This document shows positions 41,782 through 49,756 of a stretch of 64,000 nt of DNA, one piece after another. The position numbers and the translations under genes were made by a program. The DNA is from an uncultured Pseudomonadota bacterium. Lineage in GTDB: Bacteria > Myxococcota_A > Bradymonadia > Bradymonadales > Bradymonadaceae. Under the pieces are notes generated by a model. The model was given only the letters and a program-made list of their open reading frames with translations, was not told the origin of the DNA and did not search any database. The DNA is taken from contig CAJXPB010000001.1 in NCBI GenBank assembly GCA_913057905.1, positions 806,001 through 870,000 of the forward strand. The letters are read 5' to 3'. The stretch's first letter is position 1. Every line of letters begins with the position of its first letter.

Positions 41782-43062
41782 ATGGACTACACAATCGTCG
41801 GAAACGGCGTCGCAGGCATCGAGGCGGCCTTCAAGATCCGGGAGCGCTGGGGCCCCGAGCAAGCCTCGATCACGGTCATCAGCGATGAGACGGACTATTT
41901 CTTCTCGCGTACGGCGTTGATGTACGCGTACATGAACAAGATGCGCCGGCGAGACCTGGAGCCGCACGACCGGCAGGCCTACGAGCGCCAGTCCATCGAA
42001 CTGGTGCGCGACCGAGTAGTCGACATCGACGCCGACGATCAGTCGATCACGCTGAGGGACGACGGGCGGCGCGACTTCGACCGCCTCCTGCTGGCGGTGG
42101 GAGCGAAGCCTCGGATGATCCAGTGGCCGGGCGTCGATGAAACCGACGACGGGATTGTGCATCTTGTATCCATGCAGGATCTCGACGAATGCGAACGGCT
42201 CACGTGGACCACCGACGAGGCCGTCGTCGTCGGCGGCGGACTCATCGGGGTCGAGTTGGTCGAATGCCTCCGTTTTCACGGGGTCGACGTGACGTTTCTG
42301 GTCCGCGAACCGTACTTCTGGCCGGCTGGCCTGCATCGCGAGGAAGGCGAAATGATCCAACAACACATCGCCTCGCACGGAGTGGACGTACGAATGGGCG
42401 AGGAGCTCGCCGAAGTGATCCCCGGCTCCGAGGGGCGCGTCGAGGCGATCACGACTGACACCGGAGAAGAGATTCCATGTCAGATGCTCGGGATCGCCAT
42501 CGGCGTAACCCCCCGAACGGACTGGCTCGACTCGACGACGACTCCGCCGAGTTGCGGCCGCGGCATCCACGTCGATCGGAGTTTCCAGACCGATCTCGAC
42601 AACGTCTGGGCGGCTGGCGACTGCTGTGAGATCGACTTCGGCGACGAGACCCGGGTTGAGACCATCTGGTATACCGCCGAGCGCCACGGGCGCCTCGCCG
42701 GCCTGTCGATGCTCGGTGACGATGTCACCTACGACCCCCCGGTCTTCTTCAACAGCTCAAAGTTTCTGGACATTGAATATACCACCGTCGGCACCGTGGC
42801 CGACGCGCCCGACGGGTCCAAGACCCTCTTTCGTCGGATGCCCGACGAGGAGATCACCCAGCGGATCATTGTCGACGAGCAGGACCAGGTCATCGGATTC
42901 AATATGCTCGGCTCCCGCTGGGATCACACGATTCTCCAGCAATGGATACGCGAGCGAAGGCCCCTTGACTGGGTTCGCGATCGGCTCTCGAACGCGCAGT
43001 TCGATGTCGAATTCGGCCGGGTTCCGCTCGAGCGGATGAATGAAGAGATCAGACGCCTCTGA
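41782..43062 (+). CDS. FAD-dependent NAD(P)H oxidoreductase
   Basis: 426 residues. FAD-binding YTIVGNGVAGIEAAFKIRERWG at the N-terminus; second Rossmann motif AVVVGGGLIGVELVECLRFHGVDVTFLVRE near residue 145 for NAD(P)H; VWAAGDCCEIDF near residue 280 for FAD. This is the rubredoxin/ferredoxin reductase or NirB N-terminal type. There is no redox-active CXXXXC pair. A partner electron carrier is expected: the polyferredoxin encoded nine bases downstream is the obvious candidate. Confidence 0.82.
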   Translation: MDYTIVGNGVAGIEAAFKIRERWGPEQASITVISDETDYFFSRTALMYAYMNKMRRRDLEPHDRQAYERQSIELVRDRVVDIDADDQSITLRDDGRRDFDRLLLAVGAKPRMIQWPGVDETDDGIVHLVSMQDLDECERLTWTTDEAVVVGGGLIGVELVECLRFHGVDVTFLVREPYFWPAGLHREEGEMIQQHIASHGVDVRMGEELAEVIPGSEGRVEAITTDTGEEIPCQMLGIAIGVTPRTDWLDSTTTPPSCGRGIHVDRSFQTDLDNVWAAGDCCEIDFGDETRVETIWYTAERHGRLAGLSMLGDDVTYDPPVFFNSSKFLDIEYTTVGTVADAPDGSKTLFRRMPDEEITQRIIVDEQDQVIGFNMLGSRWDHTILQQWIRERRPLDWVRDRLSNAQFDVEFGRVPLERMNEEIRRL

Positions 43063-43070
43063 GGAGAGCG

Positions 43071-44156
43071 ATGCGACAGAAGGGCACACTAGGCTGGCTC
43101 AAACACGACGTCACGCACCGCGGCATCACCGCGTGGTTGCTGACAGGCGCACTCTTGGCCTTCTATCTGGTCCTCTACTTCACGGACTGGCTGACGCCGA
43201 TCGCCAAGTCGCTGGGCCTGATTCACAAGTGGAACCTCTACGGGGCGCTCTACACGCTGGCGATCGTGACCGGCGGGATCTACGTCATCGCCAAGTATCG
43301 GGACAATCGGTACCAGGTCATTCGAACCTCAGTCGTCATTTTCGTTCAGTCGACGCTGGCCTTTTCGGTCCCCTACGTTCTCGAACTATTCAACCAACCA
43401 GCGGTCTATCTAAGCTACCTCTGGCCGCTGGAGATCAGTATCCTGTACCCGAAGAATCTCGCCTCCGCACCCGTCTATTTTGCGGTGTGGGCCGTCGTCG
43501 GTTCGATCCTGATCGCTCCGATCCTCGGGATCTTTTACGGCAAGCGCTGGTATTGTTCCTGGGTGTGCGGATGCGGCGGCCTCGCAAACACCGCTGGTGA
43601 ACCGTTCCGACATCTGACCCCGACCAGTCAGGGGTGGTGGAACTTCGAGAAATACGCCGTCCACATCACCCTCGTGTTGGCCCTTCTGACGACGGGGCTG
43701 GTGGGTGCCAGCTACCTTATCGGCCCGGAGCAGTCTCCCGTACTGGCCAGCTATGCAAACTCGCTGCAGAGCTGGTACGGATTGCTCGTAGTGACGATCC
43801 TGTCGGGCATCGTCGGCGTCGTGCTGTATCCCATCGGCGGCACGCGTGTCTGGTGCCGCAACTTCTGTCCGATGGCCGCGATTCTGGGACTCGTGCAAAA
43901 ATTCGGCCGCTTCCGGATCCGGGTCAAAGACGACATGTGCATCTCGTGCGGGATGTGCACGACGTACTGCGAGATGGGGATCGACGTCCGAGAGTATGCC
44001 CAGAACAACCAGGACTTTACCCGTGCCGCGTGCGTCGGCTGCGGGCTCTGCGAAGAGGTCTGCCCTCGCGGCGTCCTCCACTTGGAGAACGAATGGGACC
44101 GCGACCCTCAAGAATCCCTGACGATGGGCGCACTGCTCGAAGAGAGTTACAAATAG
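43071..44156 (+). CDS. Membrane 4Fe-4S polyferredoxin (NapH/NosR-like)
   Basis: 361 residues. About six membrane segments, with the cysteine motifs CSWVCGCGG and CRNFCPM at membrane borders as in NapH/NosR. A C-terminal two-cluster ferredoxin domain follows: CISCGMCTTYCEMGI and CVGCGLCEEVCPRGV, each ligating 4Fe-4S clusters (in the first, the last Cys is followed by Glu, not Pro). No FMN-binding domain is present. With the upstream FAD reductase it may form an electron-transfer module between NAD(P)H and the membrane; terminal acceptor unknown. Confidence 0.82.
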   Translation: MRQKGTLGWLKHDVTHRGITAWLLTGALLAFYLVLYFTDWLTPIAKSLGLIHKWNLYGALYTLAIVTGGIYVIAKYRDNRYQVIRTSVVIFVQSTLAFSVPYVLELFNQPAVYLSYLWPLEISILYPKNLASAPVYFAVWAVVGSILIAPILGIFYGKRWYCSWVCGCGGLANTAGEPFRHLTPTSQGWWNFEKYAVHITLVLALLTTGLVGASYLIGPEQSPVLASYANSLQSWYGLLVVTILSGIVGVVLYPIGGTRVWCRNFCPMAAILGLVQKFGRFRIRVKDDMCISCGMCTTYCEMGIDVREYAQNNQDFTRAACVGCGLCEEVCPRGVLHLENEWDRDPQESLTMGALLEESYK

Positions 44157-44260
44157 ACCGATACGACCCTCGGCGGTGAATATCTCCGGGGCTCATACGT
44201 CCAACCGGGTGAGTCGACGGGCCTTAGGCTCGGTCGTTGAAACCCTCACCCGGAGCCGTC

Positions 44261-44662
44261 ATGAACCTCTCCCCTCATCACTGGCTGGTCGTCCTGCTTC
44301 TGAGCGTCGGTGTTTCGGGTTGTATCATCCTCGAGTCCGACCGCAGCTACTCCGGTGGAGATGTCTATCGATACTGCCCCGAAGGCGGATGTTACATCGC
44401 CTGTGGGTCCGCCTACTCATGCGTGGTCGACTGTCCCGGCGGCGACTGTATCGTCGACTGCCAGAATGCCGACGTCTGCCAGGTCAATTGCGACCGGGGG
44501 TACTGCGACACCTACTGCCAGAATGCGTACGAATGCGAGACGAACTGTCCCGACGGCGGGTGCCACGTCGAGTGTGACGATGCCGACCGCTGCTCATCGT
44601 ACTGCGGCGGATGGGGATGCAGCGTCGACTGTGACTATGCGCGCGTCTGCCGCAGACGCTAG
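44261..44662 (+). CDS. Lipoprotein with five exact 19-residue four-cysteine repeats
   Basis: 133 residues from the ATG at 44261 with GGAG five bases upstream; the frame opens at a TTG 24 bases earlier. Signal peptide with lipobox VGVSGC. After about 20 residues the whole mature chain is a repeat C-x4-C-x3-C-x5-C-x3, five times without a single spacing error, giving 20 cysteines: for example CPGGDCIVDCQNADVCQVN, then CDRGYCDTYCQNAYECETN. Acidic and Asn/Asp residues fill the spacers. The regular period suggests a small solenoid or beta-helix cross-linked by disulphides, or a metal-binding rod on the membrane surface. Function unknown. Confidence 0.8.
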   Translation: MNLSPHHWLVVLLLSVGVSGCIILESDRSYSGGDVYRYCPEGGCYIACGSAYSCVVDCPGGDCIVDCQNADVCQVNCDRGYCDTYCQNAYECETNCPDGGCHVECDDADRCSSYCGGWGCSVDCDYARVCRRR

Positions 44663-44676
44663 CGGCCGGCCCCGTC

Positions 44677-45678
44677 TCACTTCTCCTCGATGCCGATAGC
44701 CACCATCTTTTCGAGGGCCCTCGACAGTTTGTCGAGCCGCTCCTGTTGGCCATCCAACCCATGGCGCTCGGCCAGATACTCCGGGTCGTCATACGAGACC
44801 AAAATCTCGGCTTTCTTGGTCTCGTAGATCAACAGGCGTACGGGAAACTCGATGCCCAGACTCTGTTTCCCGGCGACCAGCGGTGACGTCATCTCCGAGT
44901 TTTTCAGCATCAGCATCCGAGTCGGCGAGATGGTGCGGCCCACCTTCTCGGCATTCTTGGTGTGGTTGACCTCCAGGACGATCGACCAGTCTTCGTTGTC
45001 TTCGATCTGCTTTTTGAAGCCTCGGAAGGTGTTGTCGACGGAGTTCTGGCTCTCTTCGGTGATCAACCCCTCTTCGGCCTCGACCGCGATCTCTTCGGCC
45101 TGGGGCATACTGCCGACACTCACGCCAGTTCCCGCCTCAATGACTGAGCCGAGGGTCGTCTCGAGCTGACTCCGAAACAGCCCGAGCGACTCGACTCCGT
45201 GGCGTTTGGCCACGTAGTCGGGTGCATTCAGGGCCACGTGGACCGCATTATTCTTGTCTTTCCAGACCAATATCTTCATCGGAAGATCGATCCCGGCGGT
45301 CTGTCCCTCTTTCATCAGAGGGCTACTCACATTGGGATTTCCGAACACAAACAGAGTATTGGCCTCGATGGCCTCCTCGGAATCGGCGGCGTGGTCGACT
45401 TTGGCCACCAGATTCAGCTTGTCATTCGACTCGATCGCATCGGTCAGACCGGAAAGCGTGGCCTCGAAGTTCTTGTTGCTCTCGAACTCGACAAGTCCAT
45501 TCGACGTCGGCTCCGGTTTATCCTCCTCCTGAGACCCCGCCGGCGCCTCCTCATTTTGGTCGTTCTGTGCCGACTTCTTCTGGTCGGTCTCAGCACTGTC
45601 TCCCTTGCTCTCGCAGGCTGGAAAACCAACGAGACAGGCCGCCGCGAGTGTCATCAACCACATTCCCCTGCGCATCAT
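44677..45678 (-). CDS. Lipoprotein with two DUF302 domains
   Basis: 333 residues from an ATG at 45678; GGAGG lies just upstream, and the next codon is also ATG, with better spacing. Signal peptide with lipobox GFPAC. An acidic Gln/Glu/Lys-rich linker precedes two DUF302 copies. The first contains LMKEGQTAGIDLPMKILVWKDKNNAVHVALNAPDYVAKRHG, the second LVAGKQSLGIEFPVRLLIYETKKAEILVSYDDPEYLAERHG. DUF302 function is uncertain. Convergent with the cysteine-repeat lipoprotein gene, 14 bases apart. A perfect dispersed-word copy lies at 45014-45023. Confidence 0.82.
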   Translation of the reverse strand: MMRRGMWLMTLAAACLVGFPACESKGDSAETDQKKSAQNDQNEEAPAGSQEEDKPEPTSNGLVEFESNKNFEATLSGLTDAIESNDKLNLVAKVDHAADSEEAIEANTLFVFGNPNVSSPLMKEGQTAGIDLPMKILVWKDKNNAVHVALNAPDYVAKRHGVESLGLFRSQLETTLGSVIEAGTGVSVGSMPQAEEIAVEAEEGLITEESQNSVDNTFRGFKKQIEDNEDWSIVLEVNHTKNAEKVGRTISPTRMLMLKNSEMTSPLVAGKQSLGIEFPVRLLIYETKKAEILVSYDDPEYLAERHGLDGQQERLDKLSRALEKMVAIGIEEK

Positions 45679-45852
45679 GTTCCTCCGTTCTCGGTTTGAT
45701 ATACTCATCTCTGAACACACTTCGTCGAGTGCATCGTAGACGGAATCGTGCGGGTCGCCAACATCCGAAGGGTTGCATACGCCGGTCCGCATCCCGACAC
45801 TTGCCACGAGTCCGATCCTTCATTGACGCACATCCATTCCGAGGAAAGACCG

Positions 45853-46242
45853 ATGAGCGGCTCTCCCACGCTGGTTCAACGTTTGCTACGCCCCCTGCTG
45901 GTCAACGACGTCAAGACAGGGGAGTCGGAATGGTACCCGGAACTCCAACCGCGGCGATATCGCGAGTCGTATGATGACGTACTGGCGTGCGCCCGGCGTG
46001 CCATCGAAGAAGGGGCCCGATTTCAGCTCCGGAGCGTGTCACCCGAGAAAGGACGGCTCCAGGCGGAGGCTCGGACCAAACTCGTCGGTTTCGTCGACGA
46101 CGTGACCGTCTCCCTTGAGCGCACCGACGGCGAGGTCGTCGTATCGATCCGAAGTCGCTCCCGCGTCGGCCGGGGAGATATGGGTCAAAACGCCAAGACG
46201 ATCCGAGAATTGTATGATCGGATCGAGCAATGCCTGATCTGA
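45853..46242 (+). CDS. DUF1499 family protein
   Basis: 129 residues from the ATG at 45853 with GAGGAAAG just upstream. The segment SEWYPELQPRRYRESYDDVLACARRAIEEGARFQLRSVSPEKGRLQAEARTKLVGFVDDVTVSLERTDGEVVVSIRSRSRVGRGDMGQNAKTIRELYDRIE carries the DUF1499 pattern: F-V-D-D-V, then S-R-S-R-x-G-x-x-D-x-G-x-N. Role unknown; a signal peptide is absent. Stands alone between two minus-strand genes. Confidence 0.75.
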   Translation: MSGSPTLVQRLLRPLLVNDVKTGESEWYPELQPRRYRESYDDVLACARRAIEEGARFQLRSVSPEKGRLQAEARTKLVGFVDDVTVSLERTDGEVVVSIRSRSRVGRGDMGQNAKTIRELYDRIEQCLI

Positions 46243-46262
46243 GAGCGGCTCGACTGCACGAT

Positions 46263-46778
46263 TCAGTCGGCTTCGATCAGCCGCCAACGGAGTGCGACGT
46301 CGTGGGTCCGGCGGCCTCCCTCGGAGTCGACGGTGGCACGCAACGAAAATTCGTGGGGAGACGCCGCCCCCGCTGATTCAACGGCACGGGCTATTTTGAG
46401 GCCCTGGTCACAACGGACCCGAACCTGCTGTTTTACAGAAGCGTGTCGCCCGATCTCGACGTGGGTCAGCTCCGCTGCAAGGTCGGCTTCCTGATTCCGG
46501 CTGTGAAGCACGATGAGCGACAGTGTCGTCGTCTCCACGGCCGCCATCACCGCCGAGTCGAACAATCCACCAAAGAGATTCTTCGTGCCCCAGCCGAAGG
46601 GGGTCACCAGCTCCGCCCGCCTCGGGCCCAGGTGAGTCAGGTAGCTGCCCGTGATTCCCAGCACCGGCATCTTCACCATCATGTAGGCCCGAAACGCCCA
46701 CGGGTTGCTGACGCGGTCTCGAAAGGCACGCCCGCCTTCTCGCATTTCCAAGAGTTCGCTATCGTGTTGGTCTGCCAT
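46263..46778 (-). CDS. Hotdog-fold DUF4442/thioesterase-like protein
   Basis: 171 residues. The stretch MVKMPVLGITGSYLTHLGPRRAELVTPFGWGTKNLFGGLFDSAVMAAVETTTLSLIV has the hotdog pattern of DUF4442/PaaI-like proteins (helix beginning near 'NLFGG.F.sAv.aA.E'). Members may hydrolyse or bind acyl-CoA. The usual catalytic acid position holds S/D in FDSAV; activity cannot be judged. No operon partner seen. Confidence 0.6.
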   Translation of the reverse strand: MADQHDSELLEMREGGRAFRDRVSNPWAFRAYMMVKMPVLGITGSYLTHLGPRRAELVTPFGWGTKNLFGGLFDSAVMAAVETTTLSLIVLHSRNQEADLAAELTHVEIGRHASVKQQVRVRCDQGLKIARAVESAGAASPHEFSLRATVDSEGGRRTHDVALRWRLIEAD

Positions 46779-46868
46779 TGACTCCTCCAGTCTAGGTCGG
46801 CTGAACGTCGCACCGAGCGAGTCATTATATCCGCGAGCCAGAGTTTCAACACCACATCACGGAATGTC

Positions 46869-48284
46869 GTGAGTCAACTCAGCCTCGAGGACGTCCTCGA
46901 CCGAGAACAGATCGAGATTCGGATCGACGATTTTGGATACACCGGTGAAGGGTTCGTGCGCCTGGCCGATGGGTGGCTGTCGGTCCCGGGGGCCCTGCCG
47001 GGTGAACGCGTCCGGGTGGTGCCGGAGCACCCCGAACACCTCCAGGGCCGTCGTGTATTCGCACGGCTTATCGACGTCCTCGATCCGTCCGACGCGCGGC
47101 GCCCTCCTCTGTGCGACCGAGACGACATCTGCAGGGGTTGCCAACTCAGACACATGTCGATCGCCGAGGAACTGCACTTCAAGCAGCGTACCGTCTCGGA
47201 GGTCGTCGAAAAATTTGCCGACGTACCTCCGGAAGACCAACCCGAGGTCGAAGTCGTGACCCCTCGGCCGATCCACCGCGGTGACGCGCATCGCATCCGG
47301 TCTCGGCTGACGTATGACCCGAGCGCCGACGACGATGATTCGCGACTTGGCCTCGTCTCGCCGGTCCGGTCCGCCCCGATCTCGATGGGCACCTGCCCGG
47401 CCCTGACTGAACCAGCGCGCCGACTGGTCCAATATGTGGAATCGAGCCTGGCCGAACAATTTGATGACGGGCCCGAAAACAAGACTCGAGAAGCCCTCTC
47501 CCGACTCGAAACAGTAGATGTCGCCTCCCCGGTGTTCGGGCGAGGCCTGATAAAGCTCTCACTTTCGCCGGACGCTTCCGAAGGGCCCGCCGATGTGGTC
47601 AGTCAGCACCCGCCAATCGAGCGGTGGCTTGCAGACCTAGCCGAGCGCGTACCTGAAGACGTCGGTATCGCAGTGTCCGACGGCAGCACGGTCTCGCATG
47701 TCAGTGGACCAGACCGGATTTCTCTGCCGATCGCCGGTGCCCGGATGTCGGTCAGCCATCGCGATTGGTTTCCGGCGACGATCGCGCCCACGGAAGAGGT
47801 CTACGAGACGACCCTCGAGTGGCTGGAAGTGGACCGCCGGGACACCTACCTCGATGTCGGATGCGGCGTCGGCACGCTATCGATGCTGATCGGCGAGGAG
47901 GTCGATCGCGTGGTCGGCGTCGACCGCAACCCCAACACGATCGAATCGGCCGAACTCAACGCGGTTCGACACGATCTTGAACACGTCGAATTCCGGCCGT
48001 CTGACTGGGAGAAGGCACTGCGGACCCTGGCGATGGAGGGGGCGTCATTCGACATCGCCACGATCAACCCGATGCGTGAGCCGCTCGGCGAGCGCGCGCT
48101 CACATACCTCAAGCGACTCGACGTCCAGCGACTCGTCTATCTTGGCCCCTCCCCGGAATCGGCTGCGAAGGATTTGAACGCACTCCTGCAGGGAGGCTGG
48201 TGTCTCGACCGACTGGCCGCCGGAAACGTGCACCCGTCGAGCTACCATACGATGCTTATGGCTCGATTGAGCCGAACCGCATGA
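46869..48284 (+). CDS. RlmD/TrmA-like protein without catalytic cysteine
   Basis: 471 residues from a GTG at 46869. It keeps the TRAM domain (IRIDDFGYTGEGFVRL...ALPGERVRVVPE), a CRGCQLRHMSIAEELHFKQRTV segment and the SAM motif YLDVGCGVGTLSMLIGEEVDRVVGVDRN. Where active enzymes have DPPRxG and VSCNP, this protein has INPMREPLG and LGPSPESAAKDL, so the nucleophilic cysteine and its aspartate are missing. The methylation chemistry of the family therefore looks lost; RNA binding or another SAM-dependent reaction remains possible. An intact copy is encoded at 2332-3879. Confidence 0.78.
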   Translation: MSQLSLEDVLDREQIEIRIDDFGYTGEGFVRLADGWLSVPGALPGERVRVVPEHPEHLQGRRVFARLIDVLDPSDARRPPLCDRDDICRGCQLRHMSIAEELHFKQRTVSEVVEKFADVPPEDQPEVEVVTPRPIHRGDAHRIRSRLTYDPSADDDDSRLGLVSPVRSAPISMGTCPALTEPARRLVQYVESSLAEQFDDGPENKTREALSRLETVDVASPVFGRGLIKLSLSPDASEGPADVVSQHPPIERWLADLAERVPEDVGIAVSDGSTVSHVSGPDRISLPIAGARMSVSHRDWFPATIAPTEEVYETTLEWLEVDRRDTYLDVGCGVGTLSMLIGEEVDRVVGVDRNPNTIESAELNAVRHDLEHVEFRPSDWEKALRTLAMEGASFDIATINPMREPLGERALTYLKRLDVQRLVYLGPSPESAAKDLNALLQGGWCLDRLAAGNVHPSSYHTMLMARLSRTA

Positions 48285-48319
48285 CCCAGCCCTCGGTCGC
48301 ATCGACCTGGATAATTACT

Positions 48320-48562
48320 TCAGTTATCGGAGAGCGTCATTGTCTCGCCGATGCGCGGTTCCTCGACGGCATTTACCTCTCCGCCGCACTCCGGGCACTT
48401 GGGGTAATCCTGCTCGAGGGCCATACGAAGCTCCGAGACCGCTTCGGTGGCCGACGGTTCGCCGACATCGGCCTCTCGGCGCGTGATTCGCTCGTCGCCT
48501 TCCCACCCGCATTCTGCACATTCCGCGTCCAGAACGTAGGTGACCATCCTCATACTGGGCAT
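48320..48562 (-). CDS. Small zinc-ribbon-like protein
   Basis: 80 residues. Two CXXC pairs (AECAEC near residue 15 and CPECGG near residue 58) separated by a helical acidic stretch form a probable zinc ribbon. Start at the ATG at 48562, with GAGGG upstream; ATGs at 48553 and 48547 are alternatives. Convergent with the RlmD-like gene, 35 bases apart. Role unknown; could bind RNA, DNA or protein. Confidence 0.6.
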   Translation of the reverse strand: MPSMRMVTYVLDAECAECGWEGDERITRREADVGEPSATEAVSELRMALEQDYPKCPECGGEVNAVEEPRIGETMTLSDN

Positions 48563-48649
48563 CGGTTTACCCTCGCCTCAAATTCCTGACCGACCGAGAC
48601 CATCGTCCCTTGTATCATGGGGCCGATCCGTCATCCAACACATCTACGA

Positions 48650-48694
48650 ACAACAAAAGCGCCCCGCCGCCGGCGATGCCGGGTGACGGGGCGC
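48650..48694 (-). terminator. Intrinsic terminator of the minus-strand gene at 48721
   Basis: CGGGGCGC and GCGCCCCG arms (48687-48694 and 48659-48666) with a GC-rich loop; on the minus strand the stem is followed by TTTTGTTGT. It lies 27 bases past the stop codon. Confidence 0.8.
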
Positions 48695-48720
48695 AGGGTC
48701 CTACAGTCGATACACTGGGT

Positions 48721-49470
48721 TCACCGGGGGTCGTCGAATGTGTGGACGACGAAGGAACTCCAGCTCATTTTTTCGGGGTACGTCTCGTCGAGTACCTCGA
48801 CGCTCTTCACGTCCTTGAGGCCCCCGATGCTATCCAGGGAGCTGGCGATATCCCCTTCGGTTCCTTCCATTCGCAGGAAGTGGATGTTCGGGTTCAAAAT
48901 GAAGTGAATGTTCGGATTGAGGATGAAGTATCCACCAACGCGAATGTTGGTGAAGACACTCTCGACGGAGTCGCCCGCATTCAAAACCTCTTGCTCGGTC
49001 AGCCCGGATTTGAATGTCACTTTGACGCCGAGCGACACAAGGTCGTCATTCGGCGGAGTGATCGACTGCGAGCTGCGCGCGTCGAGTTCCGTGTGGTAGA
49101 CCATCGAAGAGACTTCCGGACCGGTGACATCGTCACGGACGATCACCTCGATGTCGCTGAAATTCGAGTCCTCGGTAATCTGGTTGATCGCAGCACTTAC
49201 CTCCGTAGAAGGACCCTCCACACTGGCGGTCAGTTTTGTGCCGTCGATGAGAAAGTGACCGGTGATGTTGAGGCCGGAGAAGTGCGTGGACTTGTAGGTG
49301 TCAACGAGATTGACTCGTTCACTCTGCGTGAGTGAGCCATCGACTTGGCCTTCCACGAAAATACGATCGTCGCTGGTGTCTGCCGACGCGTTGTCGGCCC
49401 CAGCGGCGAAGACTCCGAAGAAGATCGAAAGTGCTGCGAAGAATCCAAACAGACGATTATACTGCTTCAT
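48721..49470 (-). CDS. Exported protein of unknown function with an 8-residue tandem duplication
   Basis: 249 residues. Signal peptide MKQYNRLFGFFAALSIFFGVFAAGADNASA with cleavage near residue 30. The mature part looks like two similar halves of alternating strands (RIFVEGQVDGSLTQSERVNLVDTYKSTHFSGLNITGHFLIDG and VSLGVKVTFKSGLTEQEVLNAGDSVESVFTNIRVGGYFILNP), each with an 'LT..E..N' segment. FILNPNIH occurs twice in tandem, from a 24-base DNA duplication. Family not recognised. Divergent from the kinase gene; ends in a terminator. Confidence 0.65.
   Translation of the reverse strand: MKQYNRLFGFFAALSIFFGVFAAGADNASADTSDDRIFVEGQVDGSLTQSERVNLVDTYKSTHFSGLNITGHFLIDGTKLTASVEGPSTEVSAAINQITEDSNFSDIEVIVRDDVTGPEVSSMVYHTELDARSSQSITPPNDDLVSLGVKVTFKSGLTEQEVLNAGDSVESVFTNIRVGGYFILNPNIHFILNPNIHFLRMEGTEGDIASSLDSIGGLKDVKSVEVLDETYPEKMSWSSFVVHTFDDPR
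48877..48924 (-). repeat. 24-bp in-frame tandem duplication
   Basis: Two adjacent 24-base units (48877-48900 and 48901-48924) match at most positions and both encode FILNPNIH on the minus strand. The differences are silent third-base changes, so the duplication is not very recent or its protein sequence is under selection. Confidence 0.7.
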
Positions 49471-49756
49471 TGGTCTCCCTCTCCAAAATTAATCTGTTCA
49501 CAACGCGCAGCTCTACTCCTCACTCAAGCCCCTGTTTAATTTATATAATAGATTTGTCAACGCATGAATGTAATACAAAAGATCACGTATCCACCAACGC
49601 CTCGGCCTTACATACTATATTCGACGAACCGATATTATCGTATATTCAACAAATCGCTGGCGCCATCGCCGACGATTCACTATAGTCCCCTTCGTGCTAC
49701 GAGCGTCCCGGAATCCCGGGCTCTGCGACCCAATGCCGGTTTGAACGGCCGATTAG

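Noticed and set aside
48311..48329. GATAA...TTATC hairpin between two convergent genes
   Set aside because: Only five base pairs and no T-run; too weak to call a terminator.
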